Shown here: positions 5,414 through 13,178 of the stretch, in pieces
Numbering within the stretch: the stretch's first letter is position 1
Layout: every line of letters starts with the position of its first letter
From: a virus
Virus record (IMG/VR): IMGVR_UViG_3300030012_000218
Location: 1-23,470 of that record
Direction: 5' to 3' (one strand)
DNA: 23,470 nucleotides
Notes under the pieces: model-generated
Told to the model about the DNA's origin: nothing
Database searches by the model: none
The model's input: the letters and a program-made list of their open reading frames with translations, nothing else
Translations under genes and position numbers: made by a program

Positions 5414-5586
5414 CTATGGAAGAACAGATGGAAGAAGATCGTAAAAAAGCTGAAGAAGAAAAAAAACGATTAGAAGCTGAAGAAAAAAGATATAAGAAAA
5501 GATTTGGTAAAGGAATGGTTGGTATTAGATCATTATTTTCAAAAGCTGGTGGTGGTGGTTTTTTTAGTGATGGAGAAGAAACTTAA
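5365..5586 (+). CDS. small coiled-coil protein, 73 aa
   Basis: The protein begins MGIFRTPKYRK; residues 12-46 are almost entirely Glu, Lys, Ala and Arg (EEQMEEDRKKAEEEKKRLE), a clear charged helix or coiled coil. Then come RFGKGMVGIRSLF and a Gly-rich end. The pattern 'short basic start, Glu/Lys coil, Gly/Arg/Ser-Leu segment, Gly tail' is familiar from small proteins placed before portal genes in marine podoviruses. No function is known to me. It overlaps the previous gene by 49 bases, an unusually long overlap, and its TAA overlaps the next ATG. Confidence 0.7.
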   Translation: MGIFRTPKYRKSAAEIAMEEQMEEDRKKAEEEKKRLEAEEKRYKKRFGKGMVGIRSLFSKAGGGGFFSDGEET

Positions 5587-6305
5587 TGGGTGCAAAGCAA
5601 GGAGCATCAAAAGGTGGAATGTCAAACAAAACTGCTGAATCAAGTGCAGTTGTTCAAGCAAAAAGAGCTGAAGAATACGCAAAAAAAAAATTAGGTATTA
5701 CTGAAACAGTAGCTGGCCCAATCAAAGGAGCAAATACTAGTGTTACTGGTATTTACTCGACTGCTGTTCCTAATCAAATGTATGGTGATAAGTTTAGAGA
5801 AGCTCAAGGAGAATATTTAGCATCACAAGGTTTAGCAACAGCTAGAGAAATTACAGATGCTACTGGTAAAAAATTTACAGTATATGATAAATCAAAAGAA
5901 TTAATGGATGCTGTCAATAGAACAAGGATTCCATTATCAAAACAAATGTATCAAAGTCAGCAAAATTTTAAACTTGGTATAGCAGCAGTATCAGCAGCTG
6001 CTGGTATTCCTTTAATGCCAGGTATTTTATTTCATCAATCACAAGTGCCATATCAAAATTATATAAATAAAAATAAACAAATGTTTTCTTACCAAAATAT
6101 AGATTCTGGTTCTAATCAAACATCTAATCAAACATCTGATCAAACAACACAAATGGGAAATGAAGATCCTAATACATTTAGAGCAGACAAAACAGATACA
6201 AGAAAAAAATATTTAGCTAGTTTGAAAGATGGAGATACATCTAAAGGAGATAGAAAATTTATTACTGGTTCTAGACAAGGTTTTGGTGGTGAATATACAG
6301 TTTAA
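5586..6305 (+). CDS. hypothetical protein, 239 aa, pre-portal
   Basis: I do not recognise this protein. It starts on the TAATG overlap with the gene before and ends on a TAATG overlap with portal. The N-terminal 50 residues are polar with an Ala/Lys/Glu helix. Residues about 130-150 are hydrophobic and Ala/Gly/Pro-rich (GIAAVSAAAGIPLMPGILF), enough for a weak membrane or core helix. Residues about 175-190 are built from a 12-base tandem repeat giving SNQT, SNQT and SDQT. The C-terminal 50 residues are charged and polar. Position between packaging and portal genes suggests a virion or assembly protein; there is no direct evidence. Confidence 0.65.
   Translation: MGAKQGASKGGMSNKTAESSAVVQAKRAEEYAKKKLGITETVAGPIKGANTSVTGIYSTAVPNQMYGDKFREAQGEYLASQGLATAREITDATGKKFTVYDKSKELMDAVNRTRIPLSKQMYQSQQNFKLGIAAVSAAAGIPLMPGILFHQSQVPYQNYINKNKQMFSYQNIDSGSNQTSNQTSDQTTQMGNEDPNTFRADKTDTRKKYLASLKDGDTSKGDRKFITGSRQGFGGEYTV
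6111..6146 (+). repeat. three tandem copies of a 12-base unit inside the 239-aa gene
   Basis: TCTAATCAAACA occurs at 6111-6122 and 6123-6134, and TCTGATCAAACA at 6135-6146. The unit is in frame (Ser-Asn/Asp-Gln-Thr), so gain or loss of a copy changes a polar linker without breaking the gene. Confidence 0.85.
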
Positions 6306-7906
6306 TGGAATATAATAGTTACAGATCTGCTGCAAATATGTCTGATGAAATGTCAGCAAAAATGTTTCTAAAAAAATATTCACAAGCAGATGCTTTAAAA
6401 ACTATATGGAAATCTAAGTTTGAAGAAGCATATGAATACACTATGCCAGGTAGGGAATCTTTTTATGAAGAATCACCTGGGCAAAAAAGAACAGATAGAA
6501 TATTTGATGAAACAGCTGTAGTAGGTATTCAAGAATTTGCTAGTAGATTACAAGCTGGTATTACTCCTACATTTGGTAGATGGATTAATTTAAAATCAGG
6601 TATTGAAATAGCACCTGATATAGCTCCTCAAATAGATGAACAGTTAGATGCGATAACTCAATATATATTTGAAGTATTACACAACTCTAATTTTAATCAG
6701 GAAGTACATGAAGCATTTATGGATTGTGCTATAGGTACAGGATGTTTATTAGTTAATGAAGGAACAGCAGCTGATCCTATAGTATTTAATGCAATACCTT
6801 TACCTCATATAACTTTAAATAGTGGACCTAATAATAAAATTGATTGTATATATAGAAAGCGACAAATTAGATTAGGAGATTTAAAAGTATTATATCCAAA
6901 TGCAGAACTTAATGAAATTACAATAAATAAATTATCACAAGATCCAGATCAAAAAATTAATGTTATTGAAGGTACAATGCGTAATTATTCTGAACCAAAT
7001 AAAGAAGCATATGATTATGTAGTATGTTTACAAGAACATGAATCAATTATAATACAAGAAAAGTATACTGGAGCTGGATCTAATCCATTTATTACATTTA
7101 GATGGAACAAAGCATCAGGAGAAGTTTATGGTCGTGGACCAGTATTTAATGCTATGTCAGCTATTAAGACTACTAACCTTACTGTAGAATTAATATTAGA
7201 AAATGCACAGATGAATATATCTGGTATTTATCAATTAGAAGATGATGGAGTAATTAATACAGATAATATTGCATTAGTGCCTGGCACAATAATTCCAGTT
7301 GCTCCTGGATCTAGAGGATTACAACCTATTAATGGTGCTGGTAGATTTGATGTAGCACAATTAGTGTTAGAAGATATGAGAAATAATATTAGAAAAGCAT
7401 TATATATGGATACACTTGGTCCAACAAAAGGTACACCAATGTCTGCTACTGAAGTTGCAGAAAGAATGTCCGATCTATCAAGACAAATAGGATCATCATT
7501 TGGTAGATTACAATCAGAATTTATACAACCATTAATTAAACGAGTTATATACATACTAAAAAAACAAGGAAGAATAGAAATACCTAGTATAGATAACAAA
7601 GAAATAAAAATTATTCCTGAATCACCACTATCAAGGGCGCAGAATGAACAAGATATTGCTGATGTTAATAGATTTAATTCTACTTTAGGTCAAACATTCG
7701 GTCCTGAAGTATTAAATTTAATAGTTAAACAAGAAGAAGTAGCTAGATACCTAGCAGAAAAAATGAATTTACCAGAAAAAATTATTAGAGATGCAGCTGA
7801 ACAGCAACAAGTAATGCAACAGATGCAACAACTACAACAGATGCAACAAATGCAACAAATGCAAGGAGGACAAGGTGGCTTGGGAGAAGATACGCAACAA
7901 ACCTGA
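6305..7906 (+). CDS. portal protein (podovirus head-tail connector)
   Basis: The portal forms the dodecameric ring through which DNA enters and leaves the head. At 533 aa it is close to T7 gp8 (536). The N-terminal region (KYSQADALKTIWKSKFEEAY, then TMPGRESF) and the segments RIFDETAVVGIQEFASRLQ, GITPTFGRW and CAIGTGCLLVNEG are typical of the Head-tail_con family. Later come RWNKASGEVYGRGP, the central NAMSAIKTTN helix and TPMSATEVAERM, also family hallmarks. The last 35 residues are almost only Gln and Met, encoded by short near-identical repeats, then Gly-rich. The ribosome site of the next gene lies within this tail and the two genes overlap by 32 bases. Confidence 0.95.
   Translation: MEYNSYRSAANMSDEMSAKMFLKKYSQADALKTIWKSKFEEAYEYTMPGRESFYEESPGQKRTDRIFDETAVVGIQEFASRLQAGITPTFGRWINLKSGIEIAPDIAPQIDEQLDAITQYIFEVLHNSNFNQEVHEAFMDCAIGTGCLLVNEGTAADPIVFNAIPLPHITLNSGPNNKIDCIYRKRQIRLGDLKVLYPNAELNEITINKLSQDPDQKINVIEGTMRNYSEPNKEAYDYVVCLQEHESIIIQEKYTGAGSNPFITFRWNKASGEVYGRGPVFNAMSAIKTTNLTVELILENAQMNISGIYQLEDDGVINTDNIALVPGTIIPVAPGSRGLQPINGAGRFDVAQLVLEDMRNNIRKALYMDTLGPTKGTPMSATEVAERMSDLSRQIGSSFGRLQSEFIQPLIKRVIYILKKQGRIEIPSIDNKEIKIIPESPLSRAQNEQDIADVNRFNSTLGQTFGPEVLNLIVKQEEVARYLAEKMNLPEKIIRDAAEQQQVMQQMQQLQQMQQMQQMQGGQGGLGEDTQQT
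7810..7862 (+). repeat. short in-frame repeats encoding a Gln/Met tail on the portal protein
   Basis: Units of the type CAACAGATG and CAACAAATG recur with small changes and one CTA variant, giving the Gln-Gln-Met pattern. Units of nine or fewer bases in frame can expand or contract by slippage without disrupting the gene. Confidence 0.75.
7863..7869 (+). promoter_or_regulatory. ribosome binding site deciding the GTG start of the 91-aa gene
   Basis: AAGGAGG lies five bases before GTG at 7875, inside the portal gene's Gln/Met/Gly tail. It is one of the strongest ribosome sites in the rightward block and decides the start of the following gene, which has no ATG nearby. Confidence 0.8.
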
Positions 7907-8150
7907 GGGTTTTTATCATTCAATAGACGGATTTACTAGATCAAAAGGTGCAGAGATAGAGCTTAATGCTGATATTGCTGCATTATTTAAAACAGATTTA
8001 GGAAAAAAGGTTTTAAATTACTTAAAATCTATTACAGTAGATGCTGTAGCTGGTAGAGATATTACAAATGACCAGCTAAGACACTTAGAGGGAATGAGAT
8101 ATTTATATTTTATTATACAAAAAAGAATAGAAACACATAAGGAGAGTTAA
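7875..8150 (+). CDS. hypothetical 91-aa protein between portal and scaffold
   Basis: The GTG start is supported by a perfect ribosome site five bases upstream. The protein starts MAWEKIRNKPEGFYHSIDGF; residues 30-90 look like two or three helices (ADIAALFKTDLGKKVLNYLK, then TNDQLRHLEGMRYLYFIIQK). I recall a small protein of this type, with a 'D..qLrhleG.r.L...I..r' helix, next to portal in other marine podoviruses, without a known function. It overlaps portal by 32 bases and ends on TAATG with scaffold, so its expression should track both. Confidence 0.75.
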   Translation: MAWEKIRNKPEGFYHSIDGFTRSKGAEIELNADIAALFKTDLGKKVLNYLKSITVDAVAGRDITNDQLRHLEGMRYLYFIIQKRIETHKES

Positions 8151-8896
8151 TGTCAGAAGAAGCAGTACAATCAGAAACACAACAAGCAGTAGAAGTAACA
8201 GAAAAAGAACCAGAAGTTAGTAGACCTGAGTATGTTCCTGAAAAGTTTTGGGATTCAGATAGAAATGAAATTAAAGTTGAAGAACTTAGTGCATCATATA
8301 ATTCTTTAGAAAAGAAGTTAGGTATGAGAACTGATGAGTTATCAAATCAAATACGAACAGATATAGAACAAGAAAGATTAGGTTCTATCCCAGAAAAATA
8401 TGAAATTATTATGCCTGATGTACCTGAAGATGTAAACATTGAGGTAAATGAAGAACAAGAATTACTTAAAGAATGGTCAAATATTTGTAAAGAAAACAAA
8501 TTATCACAAGAAGTATTTAATAGAGGTGTTAATGCTTTTGTTAATAATGAAATAGCTGGATTACCAGATCTTAAATCAGAAATGGAAACACTCGGAGATA
8601 ATGCTAAGTCTAGATTAGAAGCAGCAGAACTATGGACAAAGAAGTATCTGTCTAATGAAGCATATGATGCTATGAGTAGACTAGCCGCAACTGCTGAAGG
8701 AGTTAAAGCTATTGAAGAAATAATGAATATTACTAAAAGCAAACCATTACCTAATGCTAATACTGTAGTAGATGCAGAACTAGAAGAAGATGATTTAAGA
8801 TCTATGATGAATGATCCTAGATATTATGATCCATCACGCAGAGATAAAGCATATTACGATAAAGTAACAAAACTATTTGAAAAGAAATATGGCTAA
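8150..8896 (+). CDS. capsid assembly scaffolding protein
   Basis: Scaffold directs capsid protein into a procapsid and leaves before or during packaging. At 248 aa it is somewhat shorter than T7 gp9 (307). The sequence is acidic and helical, rich in Glu, Gln and Lys with long stretches free of Gly and Pro, as is usual for scaffolds. The segment RPEYVPEKFWD (residues 25-35) followed by IKVEELSASYNSLEKKLG is a recurring scaffold motif in podoviruses. The last 30 residues are charged (RSMMNDPRYYDPSRRDKAYY, then LFEKKYG), consistent with the C-terminal hook that contacts the shell. Position between portal and capsid supports the call. Confidence 0.9.
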   Translation: MSEEAVQSETQQAVEVTEKEPEVSRPEYVPEKFWDSDRNEIKVEELSASYNSLEKKLGMRTDELSNQIRTDIEQERLGSIPEKYEIIMPDVPEDVNIEVNEEQELLKEWSNICKENKLSQEVFNRGVNAFVNNEIAGLPDLKSEMETLGDNAKSRLEAAELWTKKYLSNEAYDAMSRLAATAEGVKAIEEIMNITKSKPLPNANTVVDAELEEDDLRSMMNDPRYYDPSRRDKAYYDKVTKLFEKKYG

Positions 8897-9149
8897 GAAT
8901 AAAGAACTTCCTTTTAAAAAGTATATTTTTAAATGGGAAGATCCTACTGGTCATAGTGAATGGATGTCAAAAAATGACATGGATACAGTAAAACCAGCTG
9001 TTATTACTACAGAAGCCTATCTTTATTCTAAAGATCAAAAGCACATAAAGACATTTGCGTCATACATAGAGGAATCTGATGGCTCATATACCTTTGGAGA
9101 TGTCAATGTTTTTATTGCTTCTGGTCTTGTAAAGATGACAAAAATATAA
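8889..9149 (+). CDS. hypothetical 86-aa protein before the major capsid gene
   Basis: I use the ATG at 8889, which overlaps the end of scaffold by eight bases; an in-frame TTG at 8877 is less likely. The protein has several aromatic residues in beta-like stretches (KKYIFKWEDPTGHSEWMSKN, then AYLYSKDQKHIKTFASYIEE and VFIASGLVKMTKI). Small proteins with this 'W.D..G.S.W' pattern occur near capsid genes in marine podoviruses, from memory, with no known role. It ends just before the capsid leader. A minor capsid or assembly role is possible but unproven. Confidence 0.7.
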   Translation: MAKNKELPFKKYIFKWEDPTGHSEWMSKNDMDTVKPAVITTEAYLYSKDQKHIKTFASYIEESDGSYTFGDVNVFIASGLVKMTKI

Positions 9150-9262
9150 TATATCTCAACTAACAAGCCGAAATAGACTGGACTATGCCCAGTAGGACAA
9201 CATACTAAGGTTTATAACGACAACTTGATTATTAACTAACAATACTCGAAAGGAAACTTATT
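9150..9262 (+). other. leader of the major capsid gene with small stem and direct repeats
   Basis: This 113-base gap is the longest after 2 kb in an otherwise gapless operon. ACTGG (9177-9181) pairs with CCAGT (9189-9193) around a seven-base loop. AACTAACAA occurs twice (9158-9166 and 9234-9242). TATAAT (9145-9150) is a perfect -10 hexamer but lacks a matching -35 at the proper distance. The eight bases GTAGGACA (9192-9199) also occur in the divergent region (1241-1248). A promoter or a message-processing or stabilising leader that raises capsid output would make sense here. Confidence 0.5.
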
Positions 9263-10102
9263 ATGAGTGCGACTATAGACCAAGCCTTTATAAAGCAGTT
9301 CGAAGCAGAAGTGCATATGGCTTATCAAAGAATGGGCTCTAAGCTCAAAAATATGGTCCGTAATGTCAGCAACGTAAAAGGTAGTACTGTTCAGTTTCAA
9401 AAAGTAGCAAAAGGTTCTGCTTCAACTAAAGCAAGACACGCTGAAGTTGTCGCTATGAACTCTGTACACTCTAATGTAACTGCAACATTATCTGACTATT
9501 ACGCAGCAGACTATGTGGACAAACTAGACGAACTAAAAGTAAACATTGATGAAAGAAACATTGTTGCTCAAAATGCAGCATATGCTCTTGGTAGAAAAAC
9601 AGACAGTATCGTAACAGATACTTTTGATGCTGGAGCTACAGCAGTAGCACACAACGCAAACTCTGATTCTGCCGCTGGTATGTCTTTAATCAAAGCTAAG
9701 AAGATGTTTGAAACATTCCAAGAAAATGATGTTCCAGATGATGGACAAAGATATTGGGTTGTTGGTGGAAACCAATGGTCAGATCTTTTATCCATAGATC
9801 AATTCTCTAGAGCTGAATATATCGGTGAAGCTGATCTTCCATTTAAAGGTGGATTAACAGCTAAGAGATGGATTTCATTTATGTGGATGGCATTTAGTGG
9901 TCTATCAAAAGATGGTTCTAATGATAGATTTACATTAGCATGGCATAAGTCATCAATGGGATTAGGTGTAGGTTCAGATGTAAGAACTGAAGTAAACTAC
10001 ATACCTGAGAAGGTAGCACACCTAACTACATCATATATGTCAATGGGTGCAGTACTTATTGATACTGACGGATGTAGAGTGCAGAAATGTAGGGAGAGTT
10101 AA
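9263..10102 (+). CDS. major capsid protein
   Basis: The 279-aa protein follows scaffold and has a clear ribosome site (GAAAGGA) before the ATG. It begins MSATIDQAFIKQFEAEVHMA and contains the segments VQFQKVAKG, the SDYYAADYVDKLDELKVNID stretch (about residues 75-95), NAAYALGRKTDSIV, and later QRYWVVGGNQWSDLL and a strand-rich C-terminus with TTSYMSMGAVLIDTDG. These match the smaller HK97-fold capsid proteins of marine podoviruses; it is shorter than T7 gp10A (345). By eye its G+C is a little higher than that of the ejection-protein genes, as expected for a highly expressed gene with constrained codons. Next to it lie the leader upstream and a small probable decoration gene two bases downstream. 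Confidence 0.92.
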   Translation: MSATIDQAFIKQFEAEVHMAYQRMGSKLKNMVRNVSNVKGSTVQFQKVAKGSASTKARHAEVVAMNSVHSNVTATLSDYYAADYVDKLDELKVNIDERNIVAQNAAYALGRKTDSIVTDTFDAGATAVAHNANSDSAAGMSLIKAKKMFETFQENDVPDDGQRYWVVGGNQWSDLLSIDQFSRAEYIGEADLPFKGGLTAKRWISFMWMAFSGLSKDGSNDRFTLAWHKSSMGLGVGSDVRTEVNYIPEKVAHLTTSYMSMGAVLIDTDGCRVQKCRES

Positions 10103-10104
10103 TC

Positions 10105-10353
10105 ATGGCATACGCAACTTCAAATCCAATTAAGAAAATCTCTCAAATGGGAGATAGTAATTCCTTATGGTACTACTCTGACGGAGATGCCATAGGAACT
10201 ATTGATGATGCAGATTACTTTTTATCAGCAACAGGCGACTTAAATGCTGGTGATGTAATTATTGTAAACAGTGGTGGATCAAATGGTGTAGTAGATATTT
10301 TAATAGTATCAGCTGCTTCATCCTCTACAGTAACAACTGCATTATTATCATAA
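10105..10353 (+). CDS. small capsid-linked protein, possible decoration protein
   Basis: The 82-aa protein begins MAYATSNPIKKISQ and contains LWYYSDGDAIGTID followed by the DADYF segment, GDVIIVNSGG and Ser/Thr/Val-rich strands to its end. The 'MAYATSNP' start and the 'SLW.Y...D....ID.ADYF' core are familiar from small proteins directly after capsid genes in marine phages, thought to be head decoration or capsid-stabilising proteins. It is nearly all beta, with no membrane segment. It follows the capsid stop at once, with GGAGAG before its ATG, which suggests co-expression in similar amounts. The function is inferred from place, size and style. Confidence 0.65.
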   Translation: MAYATSNPIKKISQMGDSNSLWYYSDGDAIGTIDDADYFLSATGDLNAGDVIIVNSGGSNGVVDILIVSAASSSTVTTALLS

Positions 10354-10360
10354 TGATATT

Positions 10361-10382
10361 GGGGGGATTTATTCCCCCCTTT
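10361..10382 (+). terminator. C/G hairpin between capsid and tail genes (terminator or attenuator)
   Basis: GGGGGGA (10361-10367) pairs perfectly with TCCCCCC (10373-10379) around TTTAT and is followed by only three Ts. The seven-pair stem with six G-C pairs is strong. The short T-run suggests leaky termination or message stabilisation rather than a full stop, since the tail gene ATG follows five bases after the Ts. Confidence 0.6.
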
Positions 10383-10386
10383 AACT

Positions 10387-10983
10387 ATGGCAGATACTAA
10401 AGTAGACATTTGTGCAAGAGCTATCATTATGATAGGCGCACAACCGATTTCATCTTTTGATGATGGTTCAACAGAAGCATTAGTAGCTTCTAATATGTAT
10501 GAAAATATACTGAAGTCTTGTTTATCTAGACATAGATGGAAGTTTGCCACAGAACAAAAACAACTTTCTTTATTAGCTGATGCACCTACAGGAAGATATG
10601 AATATGCTTATCAATTACCATCAAGTCCTGAACTATTAGTTTTAAATACAGTTACAGTTAATGACAATCCAATACACTATGCAAGATACGGAGATAAGAT
10701 TTTTTGTAATACATATGGATCTACCAATGTATTAATAGCAGATTATATATTTAGACAAGACGAAGCAGACTTTCCAGAGTATTTTAAGTTAGCTTTACAA
10801 TATAAATTAGCAGCAATATTTGCTGGATCTGTTGCAAGAGATGCACAAATGATACAACAGTTTGAAACACTTGGTGAAAATCAAATGAGAATAGCAAAGA
10901 ACATTGATAGTCAAGAAGTTACTAATAGTGTTCTAAATACGAAAAGGTTTATACAGGATAGATTGACTACTGGAGGATACTAA
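10387..10983 (+). CDS. tail tubular protein A (head-tail adaptor, T7 gp11-like)
   Basis: This protein forms the adaptor ring below the portal. At 198 aa it is nearly identical in length to T7 gp11 (196). The N-terminus (KVDICARAIIMIGAQPISSF, then LVASNMYENILKSCLSRHRW with KFA) is the family's signature: a helix ending in 'IG..pI.Sf', then a 'Y......Ll..h.W.FA' helix. The middle is beta (YAYQLPSSPELLVLNTVTVN) with the usual Pro-rich turn. The C-terminus is helical (ALQYKLAAIFAGSVARDAQM). No ribosome site is seen, and the ATG sits right after the hairpin at 10361-10379, so initiation may be limited. It overlaps the next gene by one base (TAATG). Confidence 0.93.
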   Translation: MADTKVDICARAIIMIGAQPISSFDDGSTEALVASNMYENILKSCLSRHRWKFATEQKQLSLLADAPTGRYEYAYQLPSSPELLVLNTVTVNDNPIHYARYGDKIFCNTYGSTNVLIADYIFRQDEADFPEYFKLALQYKLAAIFAGSVARDAQMIQQFETLGENQMRIAKNIDSQEVTNSVLNTKRFIQDRLTTGGY

Positions 10984-13178
10984 TGGCAAGGGTCCTTAGA
11001 ACTGTATACACTAACTTTGCAAGTGGAGAACTTAATCCTTTATTAAACGCAAGAACAGATGCTTCTGCATATTTCAATGGAGCAAAGACATTAAGAAACT
11101 GGTACTTACTTGATGAAGGTGGATTAATGCGTAGACCAGGTACTACATATAAATCAACATTACCTGGAGCATCAAGAATAATTCCTTTTATATTTTCTAA
11201 TGATGAGATGGCAGTATTTGCTTTATCTAATAATAGATTAGATGTATTTAATAGTAGTGGTGCTAGTGTTCAAGCTAATATTACTAGCAACTGTAATTGG
11301 ACAACAGCACAATTATTTGAATTAAATTATGCACAGTTTGGTGATACAGTATTTATTGTACACAGAGATAATCCTATAGTTAAAATTGTAAGAACTTCTG
11401 CATCAAACTTTGCAGTAAGTTTATTTACATTTGAAGAAAATGAAACTGTTACTGTAGGTGGTGCTAATAAAACAACACAACCTTTTTTTAAATATGCTGC
11501 ATCAACTATATCAGTTACTTTGTCTGCACACGCAACTGGTACAGGCAGAACATTAACAGCTAGTTCAGGATATTTTACAGCAGATTATGTAGGTACATAC
11601 TTATTAGTAAATAATAAACAAGTTAAAGTAACAGGATTTACAAGTTCTACAGAAATAACTGTTACAGTTATAGAAGATACAGTAAGTGCTGGTCCTCATT
11701 TTGTATGGGCAGAACAACTGATATCTTCAATAAAAGGTTATCCCCAAGCAGTTACATTCCATGATAATAGATTATATTTTGGTGGTATTAAGGATAAACC
11801 AGCAGCAGTTATAGGTTCGGTAGTAGGAGAATATTTTAATTTTGAAGTAGGATCTGGTAATGCAGATGATGCTATAGATGTAACTATAACAGCAGATAGA
11901 ATTAATGAGATTAGACATTTAGTAAGTTCAAGAAACTTACAAGTATTTACAGATGGTGGTGAATTTTTTGTACCATCTTCTTCTGATACTTCAGCAGTTA
12001 CACCTTCTAATATTGTTTTTATGAGGCAAACACCTTATGGGTGTAATAGAGCAAGACCAGTTATATTTGATGGAGCTACTTTATATGCACAAAAAAATGG
12101 TAGAGCTGTAAGAGAATATCTTTTTTCAGATGTAGAATCAGCATATGCATCTACTTCAATATCTATACTTGCTTCGCAAGTTATTAATAATCCAGTAGAT
12201 ATGGCTATGATAACTGGTACAGCAACTAGACCAGAACAATTTGCTTTCTTTACTAATACAGATGGAACACTAGCTTTATTTCATAGTATTAGATCTGAAA
12301 AGATTGCTGGATGGACAGCATGGAGTACTAGATCAGGAGATAATTTTACAAGTATTACAGCAGTTAATGAAAATTTATTTTGTGTTGTATCTAGAGTTAT
12401 AGGTGGATCTACTATATATACATTAGAAAAATTTGCTGATGATGATACTTTAACTTTAGATTGTTCAGGTGTTACAACATTAAATCAACAAGGTTCTCCT
12501 AAAGTAAATGGTGGCAGTCAATCAGGATCATCATTAAATGTAGATGGATATACATCTGCACCAAATCCTAATGATATTATTACAATAGCTGGCAACACTA
12601 CAGAATACACTATTCAAACTGTAAATGCTACAGCATCTGGATATACTTTAGTTTTAAATAAAACACTTGCTGCTACACCATCTGATAATGCTGTGATTAC
12701 AATAGTACAAGGTAGATTACATAATACACCTACGCACTTGACATCTACTTCAGTATATGCTGTTGATGGTACAATGGCATTAGGAACATTTACTACTACA
12801 GGATCTAATACAATAACACTAAATGAAGCTCACCCAGCTGGAGTTACTATTGGATTTAATTTTAGTCCTGAGTTAGAAACTATGCCTATAGATAAAGAAG
12901 TACAGAATGGTCCATTGACAGGAAATTTTAAAAGAATATCTAGAGCAGTTATAGATGTTGCAGATACACTTAATATTGCTTTACAAGCATCAGATAAAAC
13001 CGCAAAGAATCTAATTATTAGACAAGTAGATTTTGATGTAGCAACATCAGTAGCTAAAGTTACTGGTAAAAAAGAATTTTATTTTCTTGGATATGATAGA
13101 TCACCTACAGTAAAAATAACACAAACAGAACCATTACCATTAAAGTTATTAGGTATGGCACTAGAGGTAATATATTAA
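10983..13178 (+). CDS. tail tubular protein B (nozzle, T7 gp12-like)
   Basis: This protein forms the tip of the short tail. At 731 aa it is slightly shorter than T7 gp12 (794). The start (FASGELNPLLNARTDASAYF, then NGAKTLRNWYLLDEGGLMRR with PGT) is the family's hallmark, with 'F..GElsP.l..R.D...Y..g...l.N......Gg..rRPGt'. Further in are WAEQLISSIKGYPQAVTFHD followed by NRLYFGG, a well-known nozzle motif, and FMRQTPYGCNRARPVIFDGA followed by TLYAQ. The rest is a long beta-rich propeller-like body. The start overlaps the gp11-like stop and the stop overlaps the next ATG. Confidence 0.94.
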   Translation: MARVLRTVYTNFASGELNPLLNARTDASAYFNGAKTLRNWYLLDEGGLMRRPGTTYKSTLPGASRIIPFIFSNDEMAVFALSNNRLDVFNSSGASVQANITSNCNWTTAQLFELNYAQFGDTVFIVHRDNPIVKIVRTSASNFAVSLFTFEENETVTVGGANKTTQPFFKYAASTISVTLSAHATGTGRTLTASSGYFTADYVGTYLLVNNKQVKVTGFTSSTEITVTVIEDTVSAGPHFVWAEQLISSIKGYPQAVTFHDNRLYFGGIKDKPAAVIGSVVGEYFNFEVGSGNADDAIDVTITADRINEIRHLVSSRNLQVFTDGGEFFVPSSSDTSAVTPSNIVFMRQTPYGCNRARPVIFDGATLYAQKNGRAVREYLFSDVESAYASTSISILASQVINNPVDMAMITGTATRPEQFAFFTNTDGTLALFHSIRSEKIAGWTAWSTRSGDNFTSITAVNENLFCVVSRVIGGSTIYTLEKFADDDTLTLDCSGVTTLNQQGSPKVNGGSQSGSSLNVDGYTSAPNPNDIITIAGNTTEYTIQTVNATASGYTLVLNKTLAATPSDNAVITIVQGRLHNTPTHLTSTSVYAVDGTMALGTFTTTGSNTITLNEAHPAGVTIGFNFSPELETMPIDKEVQNGPLTGNFKRISRAVIDVADTLNIALQASDKTAKNLIIRQVDFDVATSVAKVTGKKEFYFLGYDRSPTVKITQTEPLPLKLLGMALEVIY

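Noticed and set aside
7231-7599. Open frame of 122 codons on the minus strand inside the portal gene
   Set aside because: Fully covered by portal, with no start signal and no protein features.
7810-7862. Short repeats considered as a CRISPR-like array
   Set aside because: The units are contiguous and in frame with no spacers; they encode a Gln/Met tail.
8347-8742. Open frame of 131 codons on the minus strand inside the scaffold gene
   Set aside because: Shadow of a Glu/Lys-rich helical gene; the hydrophobic translation is what antisense of such codons gives.
9145-9150. TATAAT before the capsid leader as a full host promoter
   Set aside because: No acceptable -35 lies 16-18 bases upstream; the hexamer alone is common in AT-rich DNA.
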